DNA from: an uncultured Bacteroidales bacterium
GTDB taxonomy: Bacteria; Bacteroidota; Bacteroidia; Bacteroidales; Bacteroidaceae
NCBI GenBank assembly: GCA_902789725.1
Contig: CADAPC010000049.1
Coordinates: 1-42,607, forward strand
DNA length: 42,607 nucleotides
Direction: 5' to 3'
The notes beneath the pieces are model-generated. The model had not been told where the DNA came from, did not search any database, and worked only from the letters and a program-made list of their open reading frames with translations. This document shows positions 14,604 to 22,070 of this stretch, in pieces (position 1 is the first letter of the stretch; the number at the start of each line of letters is the position of its first letter). Made by a program: the position numbers and the translations under genes.

Positions 14604-14629
14604 TTTCTTAAACTAGTTTTAGAGTTGCA
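14604..14629. repeat. inverted repeat, right copy, flanking the Abi island
   Basis: Reverse complement of 13676-13701 with 25 of 26 positions equal. It lies about 60 bp upstream of the Abi promoter and upstream of the truncated lipoprotein. Confidence 0.75.
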
Positions 14630-14742
14630 TACCAAAAGGGGTGTTTTGGGTGTGCTTCGGGCTGTTGAAGGGGCTTTCGGCTGTACCTTTGCCTTCTTTT
14701 TGATGGGAATAGTCCCCAATAACCATCAAATCAATTACAACA

Positions 14743-14901
14743 ATGAAACGATTATCATTGATTGCGTCAGCTCTGGCGGTGCTGGGGCTGACGGCGTGTG
14801 AGAAAGGGTTCGTGGAAGACATTGAGGATGTCGGGGACGGGCAAGTGAAAAACTCTTTGCTGCAAGTGAGGACGAGGGCCGGAGGCGACAAGAGTTGTTG
14901 A
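14743..14901 (+). pseudogene. truncated lipoprotein (N-terminal remnant)
   Basis: This short frame encodes 52 residues beginning MKRLSLIASALAVLGLTACE, a clear lipoprotein signal with lipobox LTAC (Cys19), and continues to LLQVRTRAGGDK before a stop. The start of the mature part (Cys-Glu-Lys, then acidic residues and a strand ending VRTRAG) resembles Mfa2/FimB-type fimbrial anchor lipoproteins, which are about 300 residues or longer. A -7 box TACCTTTG at 14684-14691 precedes it. Most likely it is the 5' end of a lost gene; a functional 52-residue lipoprotein is less likely. Confidence 0.55.
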
Positions 14902-15037
14902 CGGCTGGAAGATTTGAAGACAACGGAGCATTCTCTGACATCCTGAAAGATTTGGAGGCAAGGAGTTTCCACTCCCACTTGCGGCATTTATGTGCACCCC
15001 TCCTCAGCCCTATCCGCAAACTTGTACGCAGTACTGT
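14902..15037. other. non-coding remnant DNA between the lipoprotein fragment and the 22-bp array
   Basis: I see no credible gene here. A short open stretch in another frame (SDILKDLEARSFHSHLRHL) could be the end of a lost gene, but it has no start and no recognised family. Confidence 0.4.
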
Positions 15038-15117
15038 GCCCTTAGGCACACCGCCACTCGCCCTTAGGCACACGGCTATTTGCCCTTAGCCACGCCACCA
15101 CGTGCCCTTAGGCAACA
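15038..15117. repeat. second 22-bp-period array (4 units)
   Basis: GCCCTTAGGCAC-like units start at 15038, 15060, 15082 and 15104, again exactly 22 bp apart, with about 10 bp of unrelated sequence between them. The third unit has one substitution (GCCCTTAGCCAC). The conserved half is a near-palindrome around CTTAGG, echoing CTTAAG in the array at 52-131. It lies beyond the other side of the operon region. Confidence 0.75.
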
Positions 15118-15150
15118 TCCCGATTCACTCAACACATAGTCCCTTTTGTG

Positions 15151-15384
15151 TCAGGTGAATACCCCTTTTTCAATCGGCACAATTTCCCTGTAGAGTTGGT
15201 GAATGTCTTTTTGCATGAACAGGCTATTCCAAAGAGCACTGCCACCCTGCCCCGACGGCTTCGCTGTCTGTGAGGTTACTCCTCGTCGTCCCAGTCGTCA
15301 AACCTGCTGGAGCGAGCGGGGCCGCTACCGCCGCCACGGTAAAAGAGGAGGCGGGACGACGATTTTCCCTTGATTGCCTTTTAT
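15151..15384 (-). pseudogene. overlapping protein-coding remnants
   Basis: Two minus-strand frames without start codons end here. One ends at 15151 as NSLFMQKDIHQLYREIVPIE then KGVFT; the other ends at 15276 as RSSRFDDWDDEE, an acidic tail after a Gly/Arg-rich stretch. Both look like ends of lost genes or pieces of a dispersed repeat. I recognise neither family. Confidence 0.3.
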
Positions 15385-15500
15385 TTACGGTCATTCTGCG
15401 TTAATCTTCGATAATTGCTTCTTCGTTACAAGCTTTTTTCATAACGTTGGCTATGCCGAAGTTTCTTTCACTCAGAAGTGCAAAGAAAAACAAGTTTTCC

Positions 15501-15532
15501 TTTGGCACTTCACTCGTTTTTTCGTAACTTTG
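15501..15532 (+). promoter_or_regulatory. promoter of the M64 peptidase gene
   Basis: TTTG at 15501-15504 and TAACTTTG at 15525-15532, 20 bp apart, match the Bacteroidetes consensus and lie 34 bp before the start codon. Confidence 0.75.
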
Positions 15533-15565
15533 CAAACCTAAAAGCTAAATCAAAACCTGTTTAGA

Positions 15566-17008
15566 ATGAAAAAACTTGCGACTATTTTACTAACTGCATT
15601 CCTGCCTTTCCTCTCCACAAGCGTAAAGGCACAAAACTACGACCAGTATTTTGAGGATGCTACCTTGAGAATCGATTATGTGTTTGCCGGAAATGCAAAG
15701 GAACAACGCATCTACCTGCAAGAACTGAAGAAGCAAGACAAATGGGCGGGACGGAAAAGCCGACTGGCAGAGAAATTCCTGAACGGAAACGGCCAAGTGA
15801 CGGTGAAAGACCACGCAACAGGAAAGGTGATTTATGTGACCACCTTCTCCACCCTCTTCCAGGAATGGCTGTTGCAGGAGGAAGCACAGCAGGTGGATAA
15901 GGCCTTCGAGACTTCCTACAACGTACCCTTTCCCAAACAACCCGTTGACGTGACGGTGACGTTGACAGACAATCACCAAAAGGTGGTGACAGAAATGACC
16001 CACGCCGTTGATCCCAAAGACATTCTGATTCGCAAGATTGGTAACAATGGCATACCCTTCCATTACGTTTGGAAAGGGAAACGTGCAGAAACAACCGGAC
16101 AACAGGCTGCAAACAACGAGCCTCGCAGCGGAAAGGGACGGAATTATGTGGCAACGGACCACAATCCCATGGAGGGGGTCGATATTACGGGCTGCATCGA
16201 CTTGGCGATTGTGGCCGAAGGATATACCGAGGCGCAGATGGGCAAATTCTATCACGATTGCCAAAGGGCTGTGGATGCTTTGTTTGAACGAGAACCATTC
16301 AAATCGCTGAAAGACCGCTTCAACGTGGTGGCGGTGGCAGCTTCCTCGCTGGATGCAGGACCAACAGTGCCTCACCGCAACGTGTGGCACAACACCCCAG
16401 CTGGCAGCCACTACGACACGTTCTACTCCGACCGTTACCTCATGTCGCAAGACATGCACAAGATTTACGACCTCCTCGCGGGTGTTCCCTTCGAGCACAT
16501 CATGGTGCTGGTGAACAGCGACACATACGGCGGAGGCGGCATTTACAACCAGGTGACCTTCTCCACCAGCGACCACCCCACCTTCAAGGAAGTGTTCGTG
16601 CACGAGTTTGGGCACAGCTATGCAGGGTTGGCCGACGAATATGCCTACGACGACCAGGCTAACGAGTGGTATCCGGCCGACACCGAACCTTGGGAGCCCA
16701 ACATTACCACGCTGAAAGATTTCAACGCAAAGTGGGCCGACCTGATGCCCAAAAAGCAACCCATCCCCACCCCACTCGACCCCAAGGTTCCTGACTTCAG
16801 AAAGATTGACAGAAATGACGCTAAAGCGATGGAAGCCCTCAACAAATGCACCCAAGTGGTGGGTGTGTTTGAAGGAGCGGGTTACCAGAGCAAAGGTTGC
16901 TACCGTCCTGCACAGGAATGCCGCATGAAAATCAACGAAGTGGAAGACTTCTGTCCGGTATGCACCCGCGCCATCATCCGAATCACGGATTTCTACACAG
17001 CAAAATAA
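15566..17008 (+). CDS. secreted M64-family zinc metallopeptidase
   Basis: This 480-residue protein resembles peptidase family M64 (IgA-peptidase type). A signal peptide ends SVKAQ at about residue 23. Residues about 25-150 are the beta-rich M64 N-terminal domain. The catalytic domain starts with DLAIVAEGYTEAQMGKFYHD and contains the zinc motif HEFGHSYAGLADEY, with H346, E347 and H350, followed by Asp357. Several Cys near the C-terminus (residues 420-470) probably form disulfides. It acts outside the cytoplasm on an unknown protein substrate. The glycoside hydrolase gene starts 70 bp downstream on the same strand and may share its transcript. Confidence 0.9.
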   Translation: MKKLATILLTAFLPFLSTSVKAQNYDQYFEDATLRIDYVFAGNAKEQRIYLQELKKQDKWAGRKSRLAEKFLNGNGQVTVKDHATGKVIYVTTFSTLFQEWLLQEEAQQVDKAFETSYNVPFPKQPVDVTVTLTDNHQKVVTEMTHAVDPKDILIRKIGNNGIPFHYVWKGKRAETTGQQAANNEPRSGKGRNYVATDHNPMEGVDITGCIDLAIVAEGYTEAQMGKFYHDCQRAVDALFEREPFKSLKDRFNVVAVAASSLDAGPTVPHRNVWHNTPAGSHYDTFYSDRYLMSQDMHKIYDLLAGVPFEHIMVLVNSDTYGGGGIYNQVTFSTSDHPTFKEVFVHEFGHSYAGLADEYAYDDQANEWYPADTEPWEPNITTLKDFNAKWADLMPKKQPIPTPLDPKVPDFRKIDRNDAKAMEALNKCTQVVGVFEGAGYQSKGCYRPAQECRMKINEVEDFCPVCTRAIIRITDFYTAK

Positions 17009-17078
17009 GCAAGCATCGCACGAAAGACGGTGCAGAACATGTCAAGCAATACATTCATACTAAAAAACGATACCTTCT

Positions 17079-19964
17079 ATGAAACTAAAACAACTAACTT
17101 TCGCCTTATTCCTGTGCTTGGGACTCACCGCACAGGCGGCCAATGACAAGACCACCGTGGAACAGGTGAACGATGCCGTGAAACTGACCACCGACGTGGA
17201 CTACATCGTAACGGGCACCACACCCTTCGCCACAACGGGAAGCGTGGACATTGCCAACACCGAACATGCCGTGCTCATCCTCGCTGCCATCAAGCCCAGC
17301 AAGGTGATCAGCAACTGGATGAACTACATCTACATCAATGGTGAGAAAGCCGTGAACGGCACCAACTGCCAAGTGAAAATGTACAACAGGGGAGCCATCG
17401 TGTTCCCTTATGCCAGCGACATCAAACCTCTTACCTGCTACACTGAGCCGAACTTCGAGGGAGAACAGTGCAACAACTACAGCGAAGGACATCAGGGAGG
17501 ATATATGAAAACCCTGACCGCCAATCAGCTCAACAACAACATTCGCTCCTTCAAGCTGAAGCGAGGATACATGGTGACTTTCGCCATCGGCACCAGCGGA
17601 TGGGGATACAGCCGCTGCTTCATAGCCGACCAAGCCGACCTGGAGGTGAAGAGCTTGCCTTCCATCCTGGACGGAAGAATCTCCTCTTACCGCATCTTCA
17701 AGTGGCAGAATGCCCACAAGGCCGGATTGGCCAGCAACGGCGACTATAATGCCAACCAAGCCCTGAACACTTCGTGGTGCTACGATTGGGCGCAGGGAAA
17801 CGACAGCAACCTGCCCGACACCGAATGGGTGCCCAACCACATCTATGAAGACTGGCCATCGTCGTCGGCATGCGGCAGTGTGACAGGTTCTTGCCACATG
17901 AAGACCAACAACGAGCCGGGCAACTCGGCCGACGACCGCCCACAGGATGTGGCCACCGTGCTGGGCAACTGGGAAAACCTCATGCGCACCGGCATGCGCC
18001 TCTGCTCAGAGTCTTCCCACGATGGTTCGATGAACCACCTCAAGGCTTTCATCGACTCGATTGATGCCCGCGGTTGGCGTTGCGACATCCTCGACCTCCA
18101 CTGCTATTGGGCATCGGGCACATTCAACAGCCTCACCTGGTACAGCGACAACTACGGCAACGGACGCCCCATCTGGATTTCCGAATGGGTGTGGGGAGCA
18201 TCATGGAACAACAACGGCATTTTCTCCGCCGCCCCTGATGGCAGAGGCTCTTTCTCCACAAGAAACCAGCAGACTTGCTATGACGGAACAAAGCCCCTGC
18301 TCGAACTGCTCAATGCCAACTCACGCGTGGAACGTTATGCCTACTGGAACGGTGAAGCCGACTGCTCCAAAATCTACAAGGACGGACAGCTCTCCATTCT
18401 GGGGAAATACTACGCTACGATGAACGACGGACTTGGCTACAATGCAGCCAACGAATACATTCCCAAGCCCACACGCTTAGAGAGCCTGGGCGAACTCACC
18501 AGCACCTACGCCCGGCTGAAAGGCAGTGCCACCCTCACATGGACCGACCCCAACGGCGACCTGATGGAGTCCATCACCATCCAGTGCAAGGCACCCGGCT
18601 CAAACATCTACAAAAGCGTGGCAACGGTCGATGCGAAAGACAAGAACTCCAGCGCAGGCGTTACCTACAACTACACCGACACCATCACCGAACCCGGAGT
18701 CTATACCTATCGCATCAAAGCCACTGCCTATAACAACAAGACACTCTACACAAACGAGGTGACCGTCAACGTGGCTCCGGCTCAGGGTACAAGCGAAGTG
18801 CAATACGGCAAGCTCTCCATCAACAACACCGACGAGAACAAAGTCTATTTCTCCGAAGCATTCGAGGAGACCACCCCACTCCTCTTCATCGGTGCCCCCA
18901 CCAACAAGAACACGAAGTTCTATGCTGGCAACATTGTCAAGAACGCCACCAAGACGGGCTTCACCTACCTGCCACTCCCCTGGCAGACCAACACAGGCGA
19001 GCTGTCCAGCAACGAAGAGATTCCCTTCCTGGCATTGCAGGAGGGTCGCCACCAGTACGACAACCTCACCTGCGAGGTGGGCACCTTCACCGCCAACAGA
19101 GCTACGGGCGACAACACCTGGACCGACGTGACAGAGGTGACATTCCAGCAGCCCTTCCCTGCAGGGGTGACCCCCATTGTGCTGACAGAAATACGCAATC
19201 CAAGCTACGCCACTTCAGCCAACAATGCCACCTCGCTCGACGTGAAGATTTTCGGCGTGACCAACACGGGCTTCAAGGCCATCATCTATTCTGAGGAAGC
19301 CTCCGCACGCAAGATTGCCCTCGGACAGACCGTTTGTTATCTGGCCATCACCCCGGGCATCGGCACTCTCGATGCAGAAAACGAACTCATCATCGCAGCA
19401 GGTCACGGCATCGACAACCCCGTGTATGGCATCGCCACCCACGACAACCAGTTCTATGCCGACACCCAGCCTGGCATTGACGAAACGGCCCAGATACGCC
19501 CCGCACTGAAGTTCTACCAACCCACCATCCTCGTGGCTGAGCAAACCAACAACTACCCGGCTGTCAGCATGCTTCGCCGCACCGACATTACAGAGAAGGA
19601 TGACGATGGTACCACTTGGACCACTGGCGTGAAAATTAAACGAATCCTCGACCATGACCTGAGCATCGACGGAAAAACCGTCAAAACGTCCACCAGCGAT
19701 GAAGCCTACCAAGACCTGATTGGCTGGGTGGCCATCGGCAAGTACAAGGCTGGCGGCTCAGCCCCCACTGCCATCGAGTCCCTCACTGTCGAGCCACAGA
19801 CGCTGAACCCACATATTGTAGGTGGTCGCATCGTGGTGGAAGGTGTCAGCCATTTCGAAGTCTATAGTCTTAGCGGCACCAAACTGGACACTCAATCAGT
19901 GCTCACACCAGGCTTCTACATTGTGAAAGCCGCAGACAAAGCTGTGAAGGTGCTGGTGAAATAA
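17079..19964 (+). CDS. large secreted glycoside hydrolase (GH128-like) with sorting tail
   Basis: This 961-residue protein has a signal peptide (1-20), an N-terminal domain with a beta/gamma-crystallin-like stretch (LTCYTEPNFEGEQ) at about residues 110-190, and a catalytic barrel at about 200-460 of the glycosyl-hydrolase catalytic-core type seen in GH128 endo-beta-1,3-glucanases. Likely acid/base and nucleophile are E279 in TNNEPG and E369 in WISEWVWG. A fibronectin-like domain follows (about 465-570), then a long beta-rich region with duplicated strands, and a C-terminal tail (HFEVYSLSGTKLD, GFYIVKAADKAVKVLVK) resembling type IX secretion sorting domains. Substrate is inferred only from the family. 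It follows the M64 peptidase and ends at a strong terminator. Confidence 0.8.
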   Translation: MKLKQLTFALFLCLGLTAQAANDKTTVEQVNDAVKLTTDVDYIVTGTTPFATTGSVDIANTEHAVLILAAIKPSKVISNWMNYIYINGEKAVNGTNCQVKMYNRGAIVFPYASDIKPLTCYTEPNFEGEQCNNYSEGHQGGYMKTLTANQLNNNIRSFKLKRGYMVTFAIGTSGWGYSRCFIADQADLEVKSLPSILDGRISSYRIFKWQNAHKAGLASNGDYNANQALNTSWCYDWAQGNDSNLPDTEWVPNHIYEDWPSSSACGSVTGSCHMKTNNEPGNSADDRPQDVATVLGNWENLMRTGMRLCSESSHDGSMNHLKAFIDSIDARGWRCDILDLHCYWASGTFNSLTWYSDNYGNGRPIWISEWVWGASWNNNGIFSAAPDGRGSFSTRNQQTCYDGTKPLLELLNANSRVERYAYWNGEADCSKIYKDGQLSILGKYYATMNDGLGYNAANEYIPKPTRLESLGELTSTYARLKGSATLTWTDPNGDLMESITIQCKAPGSNIYKSVATVDAKDKNSSAGVTYNYTDTITEPGVYTYRIKATAYNNKTLYTNEVTVNVAPAQGTSEVQYGKLSINNTDENKVYFSEAFEETTPLLFIGAPTNKNTKFYAGNIVKNATKTGFTYLPLPWQTNTGELSSNEEIPFLALQEGRHQYDNLTCEVGTFTANRATGDNTWTDVTEVTFQQPFPAGVTPIVLTEIRNPSYATSANNATSLDVKIFGVTNTGFKAIIYSEEASARKIALGQTVCYLAITPGIGTLDAENELIIAAGHGIDNPVYGIATHDNQFYADTQPGIDETAQIRPALKFYQPTILVAEQTNNYPAVSMLRRTDITEKDDDGTTWTTGVKIKRILDHDLSIDGKTVKTSTSDEAYQDLIGWVAIGKYKAGGSAPTAIESLTVEPQTLNPHIVGGRIVVEGVSHFEVYSLSGTKLDTQSVLTPGFYIVKAADKAVKVLVK

Positions 19965-20012
19965 ACGCACGGCAGTTCATCTAATAACATGCTGGGCTAA
20001 AAAATTCTAATA

Positions 20013-20040
20013 GAGGGCTGCGGATTGCTCCGCAGCCCTC
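20013..20040 (+). terminator. strong hairpin after the glycoside hydrolase
   Basis: GAGGGCTGCGGA pairs perfectly with TCCGCAGCCCTC around the loop TTGC (12-bp stem), followed by a T-rich stretch. It lies 48 bp after the stop codon. Confidence 0.8.
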
Positions 20041-20053
20041 TCTCTTTGTTGCC

Positions 20054-20292
20054 AATAAAGACGAGGTTTTTGTCGGTAATAAAAACGAGGTTTTTGTTGA
20101 TAATAAAAACGAGGTTTTTGTTGGTAATAAAAACGAGGTTTTTGTTAGTAATAAAAACGAGGTCTTTGTTGGTAATAAAAACGAGGTCTTTGTTGGTAAT
20201 AAAAACGAGGTCTTTGTTGGTAATAAAAACGAGGTCTTTGTTGGTATTGTTGGTAATAAAAACGAGGTTTTTGTTGGCAATAAAAACGAGGT
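20054..20292. repeat. 24-bp minisatellite, about 10 units
   Basis: Units of the type AATAAAAACGAGGTTTTTGT repeat with the ACGAGG core starting at 20061, 20085, 20109, 20133, 20157, 20181, 20205, 20229, 20262 and 20286. All spacings are 24 bp except one of 33, where a 9-bp piece is duplicated. Units differ mainly at GGTTTTT versus GGTCTTT. The array lies between two convergent genes and their terminators. Because 24 is a multiple of three, several frames stay open, but there is no start context and I do not call a protein. Confidence 0.9.
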
Positions 20293-20359
20293 AGGGATAT
20301 AGCTGATGGAAGAACTCCAAATTTTTCGACAATAGAAGGACTCACGCCTAAAGAACAAA

Positions 20360-20393
20360 GGGGAGAGGCAGACTATTATGGCAGCCTCTCCCC
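20360..20393 (-). terminator. nadC terminator hairpin
   Basis: GGGGAGAGGC pairs with GCCTCTCCCC (10 bp, 14-nt loop). On the minus strand it is followed by a T-rich stretch (TTTGTTCTTT). It lies 54 bp after the nadC stop, with the 41-bp inverted repeat in between. Confidence 0.7.
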
Positions 20394-20402
20394 GTTGCTA
20401 TA

Positions 20403-20443
20403 AGGTATGTTCTAATAATTACTAAATCTGAGATGATTATCTT
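20403..20443. repeat. 41-bp inverted repeat, left copy
   Basis: All 41 positions equal the reverse complement of 30066-30106. It starts AGGTATGTTCTAATAATTAC and lies 3 bp downstream of the nadC stop codon. Confidence 0.95.
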
Positions 20444-20446
20444 TTT

Positions 20447-21322
20447 TTACTTGAGGACCAGCTTGTCGCTCCCCGCTGCCTTGAAGCTCATGTCAAGTCC
20501 TTTTACAGAGTGGGTGAGCGCACCAAAGGAGATGAAATCGACACCCGCTTTGGCGTAGGGAATCATGGTGTCGAAAGTGATGCCGCCAGAGGATTCGGTC
20601 TCGGCACGTCCTGCCACAAGTTTGACGGCCTTCTCCGTGTCCTCGGGAGTGAAATTGTCAAACATGATGCGGTCGCACCCCTCGGCAAGGGCTTCGTCAA
20701 GTTCCTTGAAGTTGCGCACCTCGCACTCAATCTTGAGTTCTTTCCCATGGTCCTTGCAATACTGCTTGGCTCGCGAAATGGCGTTGTGGACACCTCCACA
20801 GAAGTCAATGTGGTTGTCCTTGAGCAGAATCATGTCGAAAAGTCCTATGCGATGATTCATGCCGCCACCAATCTTGACAGCCTCCTTTTCCAACATACGC
20901 ATGCCTGGAGTTGTCTTGCGTGTGTCGAGCACACGAGTTTTGGTGCCAGCATCAATCAAGGCTTGCTGATACTTGTGGGTCATGGTGGCAATGCCACTCA
21001 TGCGCTGAAGGATATTAAGCATGAGACGCTCTGTCTGCAGGAGGCTCTGCTCTTTGCCTTTCACCGACATCACAATATCGCCGGGCTTGACGTGGGCACC
21101 GTCCTGAATATAGACCTCCACCTCCATGGTGGGGTCGAAACGGCGGAACACCTCCTTGGCTATCTCCACTCCGGCAAAGATGCCCTCCTCCTTGATGAGG
21201 AGCTTGCTTTCGCCGTATGCATCGGCAGGGATGCAACAAAGGGTGGTGTGGTCACCATCACCTATATCCTCAGCAAAGGCGAGGTCGATGAGGCGGTCAT
21301 TTAGTTCTTCTACGCTTAACAT
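20447..21322 (-). CDS. nadC: nicotinate-nucleotide pyrophosphorylase (carboxylating)
   Basis: Quinolinate phosphoribosyltransferase of 291 residues, which converts quinolinate and PRPP to nicotinate mononucleotide, CO2 and pyrophosphate in cytoplasmic de novo NAD synthesis. The family motifs are EDIGDGDHTT near the N-terminus, NILQRMSGIATMTH, TRKTTPGMRMLEKEAVKIGG, HRIGLFDMILLKDNHI and a C-terminal DFISFGALTHS. The Met at 21322 (MLSVEELNDRL) was chosen over upstream Met codons because it starts the conserved N-terminus. It overlaps the preceding outer-membrane-protein gene by 26 bp, so the two are probably coupled. Confidence 0.95.
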   Translation of the reverse strand: MLSVEELNDRLIDLAFAEDIGDGDHTTLCCIPADAYGESKLLIKEEGIFAGVEIAKEVFRRFDPTMEVEVYIQDGAHVKPGDIVMSVKGKEQSLLQTERLMLNILQRMSGIATMTHKYQQALIDAGTKTRVLDTRKTTPGMRMLEKEAVKIGGGMNHRIGLFDMILLKDNHIDFCGGVHNAISRAKQYCKDHGKELKIECEVRNFKELDEALAEGCDRIMFDNFTPEDTEKAVKLVAGRAETESSGGITFDTMIPYAKAGVDFISFGALTHSVKGLDMSFKAAGSDKLVLK

Positions 21323-21827
21323 AATCGAATGGCTTTTTATTGTTTTCGAAATACCAGGCAAGTCCAATCTTCACGCCAGCCTTGGTGTAGTCGGCAAAGT
21401 TGTTGGTGGAGATGTCGCAATAGAGAGATGGCTCGATGGTGAGATGTCTGTTCAGGAAGAAACAGTAGCCAAGCTCGGGGGTGACCATCAAGTCGTTGTA
21501 CTTCGGTGCTCCATGCACATACTTGACACCAGCCTGCAGGAAGATGCCGTTCTGCTCGATGAGGTAGCGGCACTTCATGCCGGCATAGAGTTTCTGCAAG
21601 TCCTTGCAGCGGTAGTCGAAACCCACTTCCGTTATCAGCATCCACGCTTCTTCGAACATATATCCACCGTTAATACCCAAATTGAGTCCGACTTTCTCAT
21701 GCTTGTTGTAAGAAAGGCCGGCAGCATTGGTCGTTGCACCAAGATAGTACTTTCCTTTTTCAAACTGTGCATACGCACCGCTGATGCCTACCAAAGCAAA
21801 CAAAAGCGTAAACACGATTTTCTTCAT
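21297..21827 (-). CDS. small outer-membrane beta-barrel protein
   Basis: This 176-residue protein has a signal peptide (MKKIVFTLLFALVGISGAYA-Q) and alternating beta-strands typical of small eight-stranded barrels (KYYLGATTNAAGLSY, VGLNLGINGGYMF, LTIEPSLYCDIS, KAGVKIGLAWYF). The Met at 21827 was chosen because it begins the signal peptide. Its 3' end overlaps nadC by 26 bp. Function unknown; it is probably structural or adhesive in the outer membrane. Confidence 0.8.
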   Translation of the reverse strand: MKKIVFTLLFALVGISGAYAQFEKGKYYLGATTNAAGLSYNKHEKVGLNLGINGGYMFEEAWMLITEVGFDYRCKDLQKLYAGMKCRYLIEQNGIFLQAGVKYVHGAPKYNDLMVTPELGYCFFLNRHLTIEPSLYCDISTNNFADYTKAGVKIGLAWYFENNKKPFDYVKRRRTK

Positions 21828-21868
21828 AATATAGAAATGATTTAGTTTTTTATATAGATTCCACTTTT

Positions 21869-22048
21869 TCAGGAGTTTTTCAGTTGCTCCTTTTTGTACA
21901 AGGCCCAGGAAAGGAGTGAGCAGATGACTGCATATCCAACGATGTGCCACAAATAATCCATCCACGTGTTCCAGGTGATGCCATTATAAAGGTAGAAACC
22001 TAAGCCAACGGCAAAGAACGCGACGGGTTGCCAGATGTAACGCTTCAT
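21869..22048 (-). CDS. 59-residue membrane protein
   Basis: A short frame starts MKRYIWQPVAFFAVGLGFYL and has two hydrophobic segments (about residues 7-21 and 33-50) separated by YNGITWNTWMDYLWH, ending with a basic-polar tail (YKKEQLKNS). It sits 41 bp before the outer-membrane-protein start and 22 bp after the cstA stop, on the same strand. The composition, spacing and clean start support a real gene. It resembles small uncharacterised Bacteroidales membrane proteins; no function can be given. Confidence 0.7.
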   Translation of the reverse strand: MKRYIWQPVAFFAVGLGFYLYNGITWNTWMDYLWHIVGYAVICSLLSWALYKKEQLKNS

Positions 22049-22070
22049 GTAGGTCTGCTTACAAAGTTAA

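Noticed and set aside
15590..16855. 421-codon open frame antisense to the M64 peptidase
   Set aside because: The plus-strand frame has a signal peptide, HExxH motif and promoter; the antisense frame has none of these.
20054..20292. CRISPR array
   Set aside because: Units are contiguous 24-bp copies without unique spacers, and no cas genes are present.
19981..20358. Open frames running through the 24-bp minisatellite, encoding 8-residue repeats
   Set aside because: They are open only because the unit length is a multiple of three; there is no start context, and the array lies between terminators.
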